From positions 4,192,001 to 4,256,000 of the forward strand of contig NZ_JAJOMX010000001.1 in the NCBI RefSeq assembly GCF_024699925.1: DNA of 64,000 bases, read 5' to 3'. The notes beneath the pieces are model-generated. The model made no database searches, was not told the origin of the DNA, and was given only the letters and a program-made list of their open reading frames with translations. The stretch comes from Mesorhizobium sp. J428 (lineage in GTDB: Bacteria > Pseudomonadota > Alphaproteobacteria > Rhizobiales > Rhizobiaceae). Shown piece after piece: positions 15,466 to 24,525 of the stretch (positions are counted from its first letter, which is position 1; each line of letters begins with the position of its first letter). The translations under genes were made by a program, and so were the position numbers.

Positions 15466-17687
15466 GCGGTCTTCTCGATCCCGAGGCTCTCCATCGCGAT
15501 CCGGCGCGCGGTGACGTAGTCGACCTTGCCTGAGCCGAGCAGCGGGATCGCATCGACCGTGATGATCGTGTCCGGCACGATGAGTTCGGCGACACCCGAA
15601 GCCTTGCCGAAGGCGCGCAATTCCGATTTCTCGGCCGCGGTATTGGTCGTCAATAGCACGACCTTCTCGCCGCGCTTGCGGTCGGGCACGGCGACGGCCG
15701 CATGCCGTTCCTCCGGCCACAGCTGCTGCACCAGAAGTTCCACGGCCCCAAGGGACACCATCTCGCCGGCGATCTTGGCGAAGCGGCGGGCGCGACCGCG
15801 GATCGAGAGATAGCCCTCGCGGTCGAAGGCGACGACGTCGCCGGTGTCGTGCCAGCCGTCCGGGGGAGGGGTGACGTTCTCCGCTCCGCGCGTCGAGATA
15901 TAGCCGCGCATCACGTTCGGCCCTGAGATCCACAGCCGGCCGCCGTCCTCGATGCCGTCCACCGGCTCGATCCGGCTGCGTATGCCGGGCAGCAGGCGCC
16001 CGACGCTGCCCTGCCGCGAGTGGGTCCGCGTGTTCAGCGCCACCACCGGCGAGGCCTCGGTCAGGCCGTAGCCCTCGACGATGTCGGCTCCGAACCGTTC
16101 GCGCCAGATCCGGCGCGTCTCGGCCTGCAGCGGCTCCGCGCCCGCAACCACCAGCCGCAGGCTGGCGAAGTCGCCGTCGTCCGCGGTCCTCGCATAGGCC
16201 GAGAGGAACGTATCCGTCGCAAAGGTGATGGTCGGCCTCACCTTCGCCGCCGTCTCCGGGATCTGCTTGAAATGCAGCGGCGACGGATAGAGGTAGAGCC
16301 GCACGCCGTAGACGAGCGGCAGGATCGTCCCGCCGGTCAGCCCGTAGGAATGGAAGGCCGGCAGCACGTTCAGCAGCGTGTCGGCGGGCGTAAAGACGAT
16401 GCGCGCCTCGATCTGCGCCGTGTTGGAAAGCAGGTTCTCGTGCGTGAGCACCACGCCCTTCGGGCGGCTGTCGGAGCCGGAGGTGAACAGGATGACACCG
16501 GGCGCGGAAGACTTCACCGGCGTGACCGGCCAGCGCCACAGCAGGGCTGCCGACGCCTTCTCGAATGCGGTGACCGAAGGCCGCACGTCCTCCAGCCAGA
16601 GGAAACGAGCCCCGGCCTCCTCGATCGCGGCGACGATGTCGGCGAGCTGCGCCTTGTCGACGAAGGCGCGCGAGGACACCACGATGCGGACCGCGCCGGC
16701 ACGGATCGCCGCGGTCACGTTCGCAGGCCCTGCCGTGTAGTTGATCATCGTCGCAACGCAGCCGGCCGACTGCAGGCCGACGAAGGAGGTGACGAGGCCC
16801 ACCGAGTTCGGCAGCATCAGTCCGACCGCCTCGCCGCCGCTGCTGACCGCGGCGAATCGGGCGCCGAGAACCCGCGCCGCGATCAGCATGTCGCGATAGC
16901 TGAGCGGTCCGGAAAGGCCGTCTTCGACGATGATGCGCTCGGGACCGTAGAGCCTCGCCGCGCCCGAAACCGCCGCGAACAGGCTGCGCGGCACGCTTGC
17001 CGCGACACGCGCCTCCGCAACCCGGTCGAACAATGCGTTGGACGAGGTGGTCGGCGCGCGGCCGGGCCGGACGATGGAACTGTCGAGCGAGATCGGCTCG
17101 AGGGCGGCGATGGTAAGCTTTGGCAGCCAGCGGCGCGGCGCCTCCGCTTCCGGCGCGAGCGACATCGGCAGGTGCCGGCTTCCGCCGATATGGATCGCGA
17201 CGATGTCCGCCCCCGCCGTCACGGCGATTCGCGCCACGGCGCGGAACAGCCGGAACGACTTGAGGTCGGGCTCGACCGTCTGCGGGAAATAGACCGCCAG
17301 CCGCCCCTTGCCCCTCAGATGCCGCACCAGACGCCGGCTGACGAAGACGTGCGAGGCGTTGAACGGGATGGTGCGGGCGAGCGTGCGGAACGGCTCCAGC
17401 CATGTTGAGGCGGCAGATTCCTCGTCCAGGATATGCAGCGTGTCATCGGGCAGCAGTGCCAGCATCAGTGCCGGATCGAGCCGCGACTGGTGGCTGATGG
17501 CATAGATCACCGGCGCATCGGCCTGGCGGGCGATTCGAATCCGACCGTCCGATATGCGGAAGGCGAGCTTCAGCGGCAGGTAGAGCACGGCCTGCTGGAA
17601 GGTCACGCCGAGGCGGTATCCCTGCCAGAGCGCCGTGAGGACGTAGACAACAATCAGTGCGGCGACGATCATTCCGGTCAGGATCAT
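15462..17687 (-). CDS. Acyltransferase/acyl-ACP synthetase fusion (Aas-like)
   Basis: 741 residues. An N-terminal membrane helix (MILTGMIVAALIVVYVLTA) is followed by a PlsC-type acyltransferase with H-Q-S-R-L-D (HX4D) near residues 63-68. The C-terminal ~500 residues form an AMP-binding ligase with LFTSGSDSRPKGVVLTHENL, EGYGLTEASPV and WHDTGDVVAFDREGYLSIRG. This order matches Aas, which activates fatty acids on ACP and re-acylates lysophospholipids. I chose ATG 17687, which has GGAG 7 bp upstream, over a frame reaching 17771. It converges with psd-pssA, a phospholipid-repair neighbourhood. Confidence 0.87.
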   Translation of the reverse strand: MILTGMIVAALIVVYVLTALWQGYRLGVTFQQAVLYLPLKLAFRISDGRIRIARQADAPVIYAISHQSRLDPALMLALLPDDTLHILDEESAASTWLEPFRTLARTIPFNASHVFVSRRLVRHLRGKGRLAVYFPQTVEPDLKSFRLFRAVARIAVTAGADIVAIHIGGSRHLPMSLAPEAEAPRRWLPKLTIAALEPISLDSSIVRPGRAPTTSSNALFDRVAEARVAASVPRSLFAAVSGAARLYGPERIIVEDGLSGPLSYRDMLIAARVLGARFAAVSSGGEAVGLMLPNSVGLVTSFVGLQSAGCVATMINYTAGPANVTAAIRAGAVRIVVSSRAFVDKAQLADIVAAIEEAGARFLWLEDVRPSVTAFEKASAALLWRWPVTPVKSSAPGVILFTSGSDSRPKGVVLTHENLLSNTAQIEARIVFTPADTLLNVLPAFHSYGLTGGTILPLVYGVRLYLYPSPLHFKQIPETAAKVRPTITFATDTFLSAYARTADDGDFASLRLVVAGAEPLQAETRRIWRERFGADIVEGYGLTEASPVVALNTRTHSRQGSVGRLLPGIRSRIEPVDGIEDGGRLWISGPNVMRGYISTRGAENVTPPPDGWHDTGDVVAFDREGYLSIRGRARRFAKIAGEMVSLGAVELLVQQLWPEERHAAVAVPDRKRGEKVVLLTTNTAAEKSELRAFGKASGVAELIVPDTIITVDAIPLLGSGKVDYVTARRIAMESLGIEKTA

Positions 17688-17997
17688 GCCGTTCTCCGAG
17701 CACCAAGCTGGCCGCGGCGAGCCGATGCCGCACGTGAGGGGATAGGGTAACGCGATGGGGCCGGGCGTCAATCCGCCTATCCGGGGGGAGCCGGCTGCGT
17801 CTACTTGCCGACGACGCTATCTCCCGCCAAAATGTCTGTGGTCCCCTTGCTGCATTGCAAAAAACGTTGATCATTCAGCCGTAGCGGAAGCGTGTCGGAT
17901 ACGCTACGCCAACCGAGCTGCCGCAGATGGTCCAGAGCTGACACAGTGCAACTGTGTCTCGCGCAAGACGTTTTCGGCGATCCTAGGGACATCTGCA
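17688..17997. other. 310-bp divergent intergenic region
   Basis: This lies between the starts of the acyltransferase fusion (minus) and the SLC13 permease (plus). It holds a perfect 8-bp-arm palindrome at 17940-17958 and an AT-rich patch near 17858-17880 (AAAAAACGTTGATCATTCAG). An open frame from 17755 continues into the permease but has no family resemblance before residue 82, so I do not count it as coding. Confidence 0.6.
17940..17958. promoter_or_regulatory. Palindrome upstream of the SLC13 permease
   Basis: GACACAGTGCAACTGTGTC has perfect 8-bp arms around a 3-nt centre. It is 40 bp before the TTG start of the permease, where an operator would sit. No cognate regulator gene is adjacent. 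Confidence 0.55.
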
Positions 17998-19773
17998 TTG
18001 ACCACCGACCAGATCATCGCGCTCGCCGTCGTCACATTGATGATGGGTGCCTTCGTCTGGGGCAGGTTTCGCTACGATCTCGTGGCAGCCTGCGCGTTGC
18101 TCGCCGCGGTCGCGGTGGGTATCGTTCCCTACGAAGCTGCCTTTTCCGGCTTCAGCGACGATATCGTCATCATCGTCGGCTCCGCCCTGCTGGTCAGCGC
18201 GGCTGTCGCGCGCTCGGGAATCATGGAAGCGGTCATCCAGCGATTCGCGCCTGATCTTGCCGGTGTGCGCAGCCAATTGATCTTGCTGGTTGCCGTGGTG
18301 ACGCTGCTCTCCGCATTCGTGAAGAATATCGGCGCGCTGGCGATCATGATGCCGATCGCCTTCCAGTTCGCAAAACGTTCGTCGGTCTCGCCCTCCGTCT
18401 TCCTGATGCCGATGGCGTTCGGTTCGCTCCTCGGCGGACTGATGACGCTCGTGGGCACATCTCCCAACATCATCGTCTCGCGCATGCGTGCCGAGATCAG
18501 CGGCGAGGGGTTCGGAATGTTCGACTTCACGCCGGTCGGCGCCGCGCTGTCGCTGGTCGGGCTGGCGTTTCTGGCCCTGTTTTACTGGCTGCTGCCGTCC
18601 CGCACGCGCGCGACCGCGGCTTTGCACGATGCGATCGACATCAAGAACTACATCTCCGAGGCCCGCGTGGCCGCCGATTCCGCGGTCCTGGGCAAGACGG
18701 TCGCCGACCTCGTCAAGCTCTCCGGGGGCAATGCGATGGTGACGTCGATCATCCGCAGCCGTGGTCAACGCACCACTCCGCTTCCGGACGCGATCCTCAA
18801 GGATGGCGACATCCTGCTGCTGGAGGGCGACCCGGAGGCGCTCGACCGGCTCACGACGAGAGGCAGGCTCAAGCTCAGCGGCGACCGACGCGAAATGCGT
18901 AACAGAGGCATGGCTGAGATCGGCGCGGTCGAGGCCGTGATCACCGAAAGTTCGTTTCTCGTCGGCCTGTCCGCACAGCGGCTGGAACTTCACGACCGCT
19001 TTGGTGTCAACCTGCTGGCCTTGAGCCGCATGGGCGAACGCATCACCGAGAGGGTCGGCGAAACGACGCTCCGCGTCGGCGATGTCATCGTTCTGCAGGG
19101 CGACCGCGAACGCCTTCCTGAGATCTTGCGCGAACTCGGCTGCCTTCCGCTGGCCGAACGCCCGATCAAGCTCGGCAGCGTAAGGCGGGGGCTGGTGCCG
19201 CTTCTCATCCTGCTCGCCGCCATGAGCGCGACCGCGCTTTCGATCGTGCCGGTGCCCGTCGCCTTCTTCGGCGCAGCCGTTGCGATGGTGCTGTTCAGGA
19301 CCATCCCGGTGCGCGACGTCTACAGCGCGATCGACGGCCCGATCCTGGTCATGTTGGCTGCGCTGATCCCGGTGTCGGATACCCTTCGTTCCACCGGGGT
19401 CACAGACCTCGCAGCGGCCGGACTGGCCGACATTGCGCAGACTCTTCCGGCTTGGGGTGCGCTAGGCCTCATCCTGGTCGCTGCGATGGCGGTGACGCCG
19501 TTCCTCAACAATGCCGCGACGGTGCTGGTCATGGCACCGATCGCCGCGGGCTTCGCCAGCGGCCTCGGCTACCGGCCCGATGCGTTTCTCATGGCGGTGG
19601 CCATTGGCGCGGGATGCGATTTCCTCACCCCGATCGGCCACCAGTGCAACACGCTGGTCATGGGGCCGGGTGGCTACAAATTCTCCGATTATCCGCGGCT
19701 CGGCCTGCCGCTTTCCGTGCTTGTCGTCCTGGTCGCAGTGCCTTTGCTGCTGATGGTCTGGCCTGTAAATTGA
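17998..19773 (+). CDS. SLC13 family permease with TrkA-C domains
   Basis: 591 residues from TTG 17998, which has AGGGA at 17984-17988. An ATG-started frame from 17755 gives an unlikely 81-residue head. Hydrophobic segments at both ends enclose two RCK/TrkA-C-like cytoplasmic domains at about 210-390 (GNAMVTSIIRSRGQ; DRFGVNLLALSRMGERITER, with GDVIVLQGD). The family signature region includes NNAATVLVMAPIA and LTPIGHQCNTLVMGPGGY. SLC13/DASS carriers take up anions such as sulfate or dicarboxylates with Na+; the substrate here is not determinable. Confidence 0.87.
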   Translation: MTTDQIIALAVVTLMMGAFVWGRFRYDLVAACALLAAVAVGIVPYEAAFSGFSDDIVIIVGSALLVSAAVARSGIMEAVIQRFAPDLAGVRSQLILLVAVVTLLSAFVKNIGALAIMMPIAFQFAKRSSVSPSVFLMPMAFGSLLGGLMTLVGTSPNIIVSRMRAEISGEGFGMFDFTPVGAALSLVGLAFLALFYWLLPSRTRATAALHDAIDIKNYISEARVAADSAVLGKTVADLVKLSGGNAMVTSIIRSRGQRTTPLPDAILKDGDILLLEGDPEALDRLTTRGRLKLSGDRREMRNRGMAEIGAVEAVITESSFLVGLSAQRLELHDRFGVNLLALSRMGERITERVGETTLRVGDVIVLQGDRERLPEILRELGCLPLAERPIKLGSVRRGLVPLLILLAAMSATALSIVPVPVAFFGAAVAMVLFRTIPVRDVYSAIDGPILVMLAALIPVSDTLRSTGVTDLAAAGLADIAQTLPAWGALGLILVAAMAVTPFLNNAATVLVMAPIAAGFASGLGYRPDAFLMAVAIGAGCDFLTPIGHQCNTLVMGPGGYKFSDYPRLGLPLSVLVVLVAVPLLLMVWPVN

Positions 19774-19837
19774 ACTTCCCCTTGCGGTCATTTTCGGCTT
19801 GTCCGATAAGCGCACCGCAGGAAGCATGGAGATTGAA

Positions 19838-20182
19838 ATGACCATCCGCCGTATCGAAGCCGGGCCGCGCATGAGCCAGGCCGTTGTCCATGGAAACACG
19901 GTCTATCTCGCAGGCCAGGTCGGCACCCCCGGCAAGAGCGTGGCCGAGCAGACGGCCGAGGTTCTGGCGAGCATCGACCGGCTTCTGGCGCTCGCGGGCA
20001 CGGACAAGTCGAAGCTTTTGACCGCACAGATCTGGCTCGACGACATGCGCGACTTCGCCGAGATGAACGGCGTATGGGACGCCTGGGTCGACAAGGCCAA
20101 CGCACCGGCGCGCGCAACAGGCGGCGCCCCGCTCGCGACCTCTGGTCACCGCGTCGAAATCATCGTCTCCGCGGCCGTCTAG
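19838..20182 (+). CDS. RidA family protein
   Basis: About 114 residues from ATG 19838, preceded by GGAG. The YjgF/YER057c/UK114 fold is visible: QAVVHGNTVYLAGQVG, the Q-T-A-E-V-L-A-S-I-D helix, KLLTAQIWLDDMRDFAEMN and a C-terminal HRVEIIVSAAV strand. In this variant the catalytic-site Arg of RidA is not in its usual context, placing it outside the RidA deaminase subgroup. Enamine/imine hydrolysis is known for the family but unproven here. A GC-rich hairpin follows 9 bp after the stop, ahead of the convergent monooxygenase gene. Confidence 0.85.
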   Translation: MTIRRIEAGPRMSQAVVHGNTVYLAGQVGTPGKSVAEQTAEVLASIDRLLALAGTDKSKLLTAQIWLDDMRDFAEMNGVWDAWVDKANAPARATGGAPLATSGHRVEIIVSAAV

Positions 20183-20191
20183 GAGAGGGAA

Positions 20192-20210
20192 GGGCGGCTT
20201 CGCGCCGCCC
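20192..20210. terminator. Hairpin between ridA-like gene and the monooxygenase
   Basis: GGGCGGC (20192-20198) pairs with GCCGCCC (20204-20210) around TTCGC. The site lies between two converging genes. No T-run follows on either strand, so it may be a weak or bidirectional terminator. Confidence 0.5.
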
Positions 20211-20215
20211 TCCGT

Positions 20216-21706
20216 TCACGCCGCCATATATTGCGGCGCCGACTTCAGGTAGCGCGCATAGGCGTCGGCATTGGGCGGCGACAGGTTCTCGGCCAGCGGA
20301 TTGAGCTTGCGCTCCTTCGCGCCGATGTCGTCCAGGATCTCGTCGAAATGCTTGAAATGGTAGGGCGCGACGCAGAGCCCGCCATAGACGCCGGCCGCCG
20401 GCCGTTCCTTGCGCTTCCAGTTCAGCATCATCTCGATATTGTCGTTCATCTCGGCAGGCGTCGGCTGCTTGGCCAGCTGCCCGTCGGCGTAGCGGACCAG
20501 CCAGTTGGCGGCGAGTTCTGCGCAGAGCACGGTGCAGAACGACGAATTGAAGCCGACGAATCCCATGTCGGGCAGGTCCGGATTGGCGATGATGCGATAG
20601 AGGCGGTATTGCCCATCCGGCTCCACCAGCTTCCTGCGATACTCCTCGGGCAGGAACGGCACGCCGAGCTTCCAGCCGACCGCGAGCACAGCGATGTCGA
20701 CACCGACCCGCTCGCCGCCCGAGAGAGCGACGGTCTTGCCCTCGTAGTGATCGAACGTGCCCTGAATCGCCTTAATCCGCCCGTCCGCCACCATGTCGTA
20801 GAGGCCGGGGGTGACGATCGGCACCGAACAGTTGATGCCGGTCTCGATCGGAGTCTTGGGCTTCAGGCCGGTCTTCTTCAGCTTGAGCTGCATCGACAGC
20901 AGGCTTTCCAGCGCCCGCCAGTTCGCCCAGACGACGGGCCGGGCGATCGCATGGTTGATCCGCGCCATCGCGGTCTGGCCCCAGCCGGGGAACATCTTCT
21001 CCTGCGCGCGGATGTAGAGGATGCGCTTGAAGTTGATCAGGCCGCCGATGAAGTAGGGGATGCGCCACACGGCTTCGCGATAGACGATCGTCACCTGCGA
21101 CGCGCCCGACTTCACCGCGTTGACGGCAATGTCGGTCGCCGACTTCGAGAAGCCCAGCACGACGACGCGCTTGCCCCTCACTATCGACGGGTCGGTGTAG
21201 TCGGACGAGTGCATCACCTGCCCCCCGGCGGCGGTAAAGCCGTCCTGGCCCGGATGGGAGAGCATGTTCTTGTCGCTGAACTGGCCGGTGCACACCGCGA
21301 CGAAATCGTAGCTTTCCGCCGTCTCCGGCTGCCCCTTCGGCGCAAGCGTCAGGGCCCAGCCCGGCTTGCCGTCTTCGCGGCGCGCCATACCGGTGACGGA
21401 GGTGTCGAACCGGATCAGGCGGGTGATGCCGTTCTCCCTGGCGTAGTCCGCGAGATAGGCATGCACCTGCGGGCCTTTCGGCCATTCGGGATAGGCCTCC
21501 GGCATCGGCTTCGACGTATAGCGGTAGAGCTCTTTCGGGCTCTGCGTCTGCACGTCGGGATAGGAACGCGAGGGCTCCCAGACGCCGCCGAGATCATGGC
21601 TGCGCTCGATGACCGTCACATTATGACCGCGTTCCCGAAACGCCTTCGCAGCGGCAAGCCCGCTCACGCCCGCGCCGATGACGCAGACCGTCTTCTTCTC
21701 GACCAT
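20216..21706 (-). CDS. Flavin-containing monooxygenase
   Basis: 496 residues. FAD Rossmann motif CVIGAGVSGLAAAKAF is at the N-terminus, with IERSHDLGGVWEPSRSYPDV giving the GGVW loop of FMOs. GGQVMHSSDYTDPSIVRGKR is the FxGxxxHxxxY-type motif, and VVLGFSKSATDIAVN is the second (NADPH) Rossmann site. Class B monooxygenases add one oxygen atom to soft nucleophiles or ketones. A cupin gene lies upstream on the same strand with an AraC regulator divergent from it, which suggests an inducible catabolic pathway. Substrate unknown. Confidence 0.88.
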   Translation of the reverse strand: MVEKKTVCVIGAGVSGLAAAKAFRERGHNVTVIERSHDLGGVWEPSRSYPDVQTQSPKELYRYTSKPMPEAYPEWPKGPQVHAYLADYARENGITRLIRFDTSVTGMARREDGKPGWALTLAPKGQPETAESYDFVAVCTGQFSDKNMLSHPGQDGFTAAGGQVMHSSDYTDPSIVRGKRVVVLGFSKSATDIAVNAVKSGASQVTIVYREAVWRIPYFIGGLINFKRILYIRAQEKMFPGWGQTAMARINHAIARPVVWANWRALESLLSMQLKLKKTGLKPKTPIETGINCSVPIVTPGLYDMVADGRIKAIQGTFDHYEGKTVALSGGERVGVDIAVLAVGWKLGVPFLPEEYRRKLVEPDGQYRLYRIIANPDLPDMGFVGFNSSFCTVLCAELAANWLVRYADGQLAKQPTPAEMNDNIEMMLNWKRKERPAAGVYGGLCVAPYHFKHFDEILDDIGAKERKLNPLAENLSPPNADAYARYLKSAPQYMAA

Positions 21707-21803
21707 GTTGGTTGCTCCTTAGGCGGCAGGCATGGCTCCGCCGGGCGCAGCCGATTGCTGCGCTCCCGGGGCCGTCGCGCGGCCGCAGTCGGTGGGGGTT
21801 AGC

Positions 21804-22256
21804 TCAGGTGTTGGCCTCGGGCGGCAGGAAGTCGACCTCATGCGCGGCCGAGACTTTCACCACCTCGTCCGTGTCCGTCATATTGTCGAGCTTCTTGAAC
21901 AGGTCCTCCAGCATGCCGGCGGGCGAGACCCAGAACAGCGCGCGCGTCGGCTTGTCGGACTTGTTGAAATAGCCGTGCGGAATGCCGCGGGGCATGCGCA
22001 CCAGGTCGCCGGCCTTCGCCTTCACCCACTGTCCGTCGAGCTTCAGGTCGAGCTCGCCTTCCTGCACGAGGATGAATTCGTCCTGCGTCGGATGGATGTG
22101 CACCGGCACGAACTGGCCGGGGTCGCTGTTGGTCTCGAAGGCGAAAGTGCTGTCGCAGACGGCCTTCGGGAAATAGACCTGGCCAAGGATGTTCCACGTC
22201 GTCCCGGCAAAGCCGGAGCCGTTCGCGGTGATGCCTTTGTCGAGTTGCTTGGTCAT
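21804..22256 (-). CDS. Cupin domain protein
   Basis: 150 residues with one cupin barrel: motif 1 as PVHIHPTQDEFILVQEGELDLK (H, H, E ligands), motif 2 as RMPRGIPHGYFNKSD (H ligand). Metal binding is expected. Similar proteins include quercetin-dioxygenase-like enzymes and ligand-binding cupins; specific activity cannot be stated. It precedes the flavin monooxygenase by 97 bp on the same strand and is divergent from the AraC regulator. Confidence 0.85.
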   Translation of the reverse strand: MTKQLDKGITANGSGFAGTTWNILGQVYFPKAVCDSTFAFETNSDPGQFVPVHIHPTQDEFILVQEGELDLKLDGQWVKAKAGDLVRMPRGIPHGYFNKSDKPTRALFWVSPAGMLEDLFKKLDNMTDTDEVVKVSAAHEVDFLPPEANT

Positions 22257-22451
22257 GTACGGATCCCATTGTGTTTGACACGAGGCGTTCTGGCGACGCC
22301 TTCCATGTTCCGCGGCGACAATGCCACGGCCGCCGGGCCGCCTCTATCCGCGATGCGCACCGACTATCCGGAAAACGAATCCGATTTGCCGCTGCGGCCG
22401 AAGGCCGCGAAATCCGTTTGGAAACCGGCAAAGCGATGCTAACGTAACGGC

Positions 22452-23456
22452 ATGCACGCTGAAGCCGGTTCTCCGCCTGCGGTTCCGTTGTCTAGCCACG
22501 TCCTGTTCCAGTCGGATGATCTCGACTGCGCCAGGGAACGGGTTGCGCAGAAGTTCTGCCGCCATCGCCTCGACATCATCGGCGACAAGCGGTTCTTCCG
22601 CGCGGCACATCATCATTTGCCCGGCGACATGATCTCGCTGAACTACATCAGCTACGGCGCTGACGTGCTGATCGATCCAGGCGAACTCACCGATTTCTAT
22701 CTGATCCAGATGCCGGTCGCCGGCTCGGCGACGATCCGCAACGGCCACAAGGAGTTCCTGACCGACCGCTCGACGGCGTCGATCCTCAACGCCGACCTCG
22801 CCACGCGCATGCGCTGGTGGCAGGGCTGCGCGCAGATCCTGATCCAGATCCGCAAGGCGCCGTTCCTCGATTTCGCCGAGCGCGTGCTCGACCGCGAACT
22901 GCCGGGCCCGGTGATCTTCGACCCGCTGGTCGATTTCTCCCGGCCCCAGATGCAGTCGTGGCGAGGCTTTGCGAACGGCCTGTTCTATTCGGCGGAAGCG
23001 CTGGCCAACGCGCCGCACGGCGCGGAAATCCAGATGGCCTTCAACGAGCAGCGGCTGATGGAGATCTTCCTGCGCGAACAGCCGAACAACATGTCGCTGT
23101 TCATGGACGGCGGGGCGAAGGGGCCGTCGCCCAGGCACCTGCGCCGCGCCGACGAATATATCCGCGAGCATGCCGGACTGCCGATCTCGCTGCTCGACAT
23201 CGCGGATGCGGCGGGCGTCAATGCGCGCACGCTTCAGATCGCCTACAAATCGGCCTATGGCGTGTCGCCGATGCAGGCTCTGCAAAGGGAGCGGCTGAAA
23301 CGCGTGCGCTTCGAACTGCTGGCGAGCGGCGGCCGGGCCAATATCACCGAGACGGCGATGAAATGGGGCTTTGCCCATCTCGGCCGCTTCTCAGGCGACT
23401 ACCGGCGCGCCTTCGGCGAGCTGCCGCGCGAGACGGCGCGGCGCGCGGCGGACTAG
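22452..23456 (+). CDS. AraC family transcriptional regulator
   Basis: 334 residues. An N-terminal cupin-like sensing domain of the AraC_binding_2 type (YGADVLIDPGELTDFYLIQM) is followed by a C-terminal AraC/XylS double helix-turn-helix at about 230-330: SLLDIADAAGVNARTLQIAY for the first and TETAMKWGFAHLGRFSGDYR for the second. Regulators with this sensing domain usually control aromatic or amine catabolic genes. It is divergent from the cupin-monooxygenase pair with 195 bp between starts, so that pair is the likely target. Confidence 0.9.
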   Translation: MHAEAGSPPAVPLSSHVLFQSDDLDCARERVAQKFCRHRLDIIGDKRFFRAAHHHLPGDMISLNYISYGADVLIDPGELTDFYLIQMPVAGSATIRNGHKEFLTDRSTASILNADLATRMRWWQGCAQILIQIRKAPFLDFAERVLDRELPGPVIFDPLVDFSRPQMQSWRGFANGLFYSAEALANAPHGAEIQMAFNEQRLMEIFLREQPNNMSLFMDGGAKGPSPRHLRRADEYIREHAGLPISLLDIADAAGVNARTLQIAYKSAYGVSPMQALQRERLKRVRFELLASGGRANITETAMKWGFAHLGRFSGDYRRAFGELPRETARRAAD

Positions 23457-23459
23457 GTC

Positions 23460-23693
23460 TTATTCCTCGGCCGGCGCCGCAGGCGCATCGTCGCCATAGT
23501 TTTCGCCTTCCATGAAGGAGGACGCGGTCGGGATGCACTGCAGCGACCAGCCCGTCTCCACGGGCGTCTTCTTGTATTCCTCGATCGCCGCGACGCATTC
23601 GTCCCGCGTCTCGAACGCGCTCGGCATCACCGCCATGCCGCCGCCCGGGCCGGCGACGACCAGATACCAGATATAGACGGCTGCGGCAGACAT
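23460..23693 (-). CDS. Small hypothetical protein
   Basis: 77 residues. The first ~25 are hydrophobic (AAVYIWYLVVAGPGGGMAVM), consistent with a signal or membrane segment. A short domain follows with two cysteines (DECVAAIEEYKK; WSLQCIPT) that could form a disulfide, then an acidic Ala/Pro tail. No family is recognised. It converges with the AraC gene 3 bp apart and is preceded by the SDR gene 74 bp away on the same strand. Confidence 0.6.
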   Translation of the reverse strand: MSAAAVYIWYLVVAGPGGGMAVMPSAFETRDECVAAIEEYKKTPVETGWSLQCIPTASSFMEGENYGDDAPAAPAEE

Positions 23694-23767
23694 GTCGGGT
23701 CTCCGAATCTTGATGATACCGCCGTAGGCTGCGCTTCAAAAGCGGCGCAAGCCGGGCGGAGTAAAGC

Positions 23768-24514
23768 CTATTCCGGCTGCCGGTAATCCGTCCAGCCGCC
23801 CTTGCGGACGTTCCAGATGCGGCCGGTGTCGGTCAGCGACGAGGCTGCCAGGCCCAGGATGCTCGCGGCGACGTCGGCCGGGACGGGCAGAGTGTCCGGG
23901 TTCTCTCCCGGCATCGCCTGCGCCCGCATCGCAGTGCGGGTCGCGCCCGGATCGACGATGTTGACCCTGAGCGCCATGTTCTTCGTCTCGTCGGCCCAGG
24001 AGCGGGCCAGCGCTTCGACGGCGGCCTTGGAGGCTGCGTAGGGCGCCCAGAAGGCGCGGGCGGAATGCGCCGCGCCCGACGAGATCACGATCGCCCGGCC
24101 TGCATCCGAAAGCCGCAGCAGCGGGTCGACCGAGCGGATCAGCCGCCATGTGCCGGTGACGTTGACCGCCATCACCTTGTCGAACACCTTTGCCTCGACA
24201 TGGCCGATCGGCGCGATCACGCCGAGCACGCCGGCGTTCGCCACCAGAATGTCGAGCTTGCCCCAGCGCTGGTGGATCGAGCCGCCGAGACGGTCGATGC
24301 CGGCCATGTCGGTCAGGTCGAGCGGCACCAGGGTCGCGGACCCGCCGGCCGCCTTGATCTCGTCGTCCAGCTCCTCCAGCCCGCCGACGGTGCGCGCAAC
24401 GGCAATCACATGCGCTCCGGCGGCGGCCATCTGCTTCGCCAGATGATAGCCGATGCCGCGCGACGCGCCGGTGACGAGCGCGACGCGCCCGGAAAGGTCG
24501 GGTGTTTCGGTCAT
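23768..24514 (-). CDS. SDR family oxidoreductase
   Basis: 248 residues of classical short-chain dehydrogenase: TGASRGIGYHLAKQM for the NAD(P) site, the D-x-x-D adenine contact (LDLTDM), NAG in LVANAGVLG, catalytic Ser in ISSGAAHS and YAASK for Tyr/Lys. Substrate is not predictable. It follows purF by 11 bp on the same strand, so the two may be cotranscribed, an arrangement I recall from rhizobial genomes. Confidence 0.9.
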   Translation of the reverse strand: MTETPDLSGRVALVTGASRGIGYHLAKQMAAAGAHVIAVARTVGGLEELDDEIKAAGGSATLVPLDLTDMAGIDRLGGSIHQRWGKLDILVANAGVLGVIAPIGHVEAKVFDKVMAVNVTGTWRLIRSVDPLLRLSDAGRAIVISSGAAHSARAFWAPYAASKAAVEALARSWADETKNMALRVNIVDPGATRTAMRAQAMPGENPDTLPVPADVAASILGLAASSLTDTGRIWNVRKGGWTDYRQPE

Positions 24515-24525
24515 GTCGTCTTCCG

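Noticed and set aside
14572..17403. 943-aa minus-strand open frame over the acyltransferase and pssA
   Set aside because: Frame-shifted shadow; the 741-aa frame on the same strand carries the real motifs.
17525..17540. GATTCGAATCC resembling a tRNA T-loop
   Set aside because: Lies inside conserved acyltransferase coding sequence, with no acceptor or anticodon stems around it.
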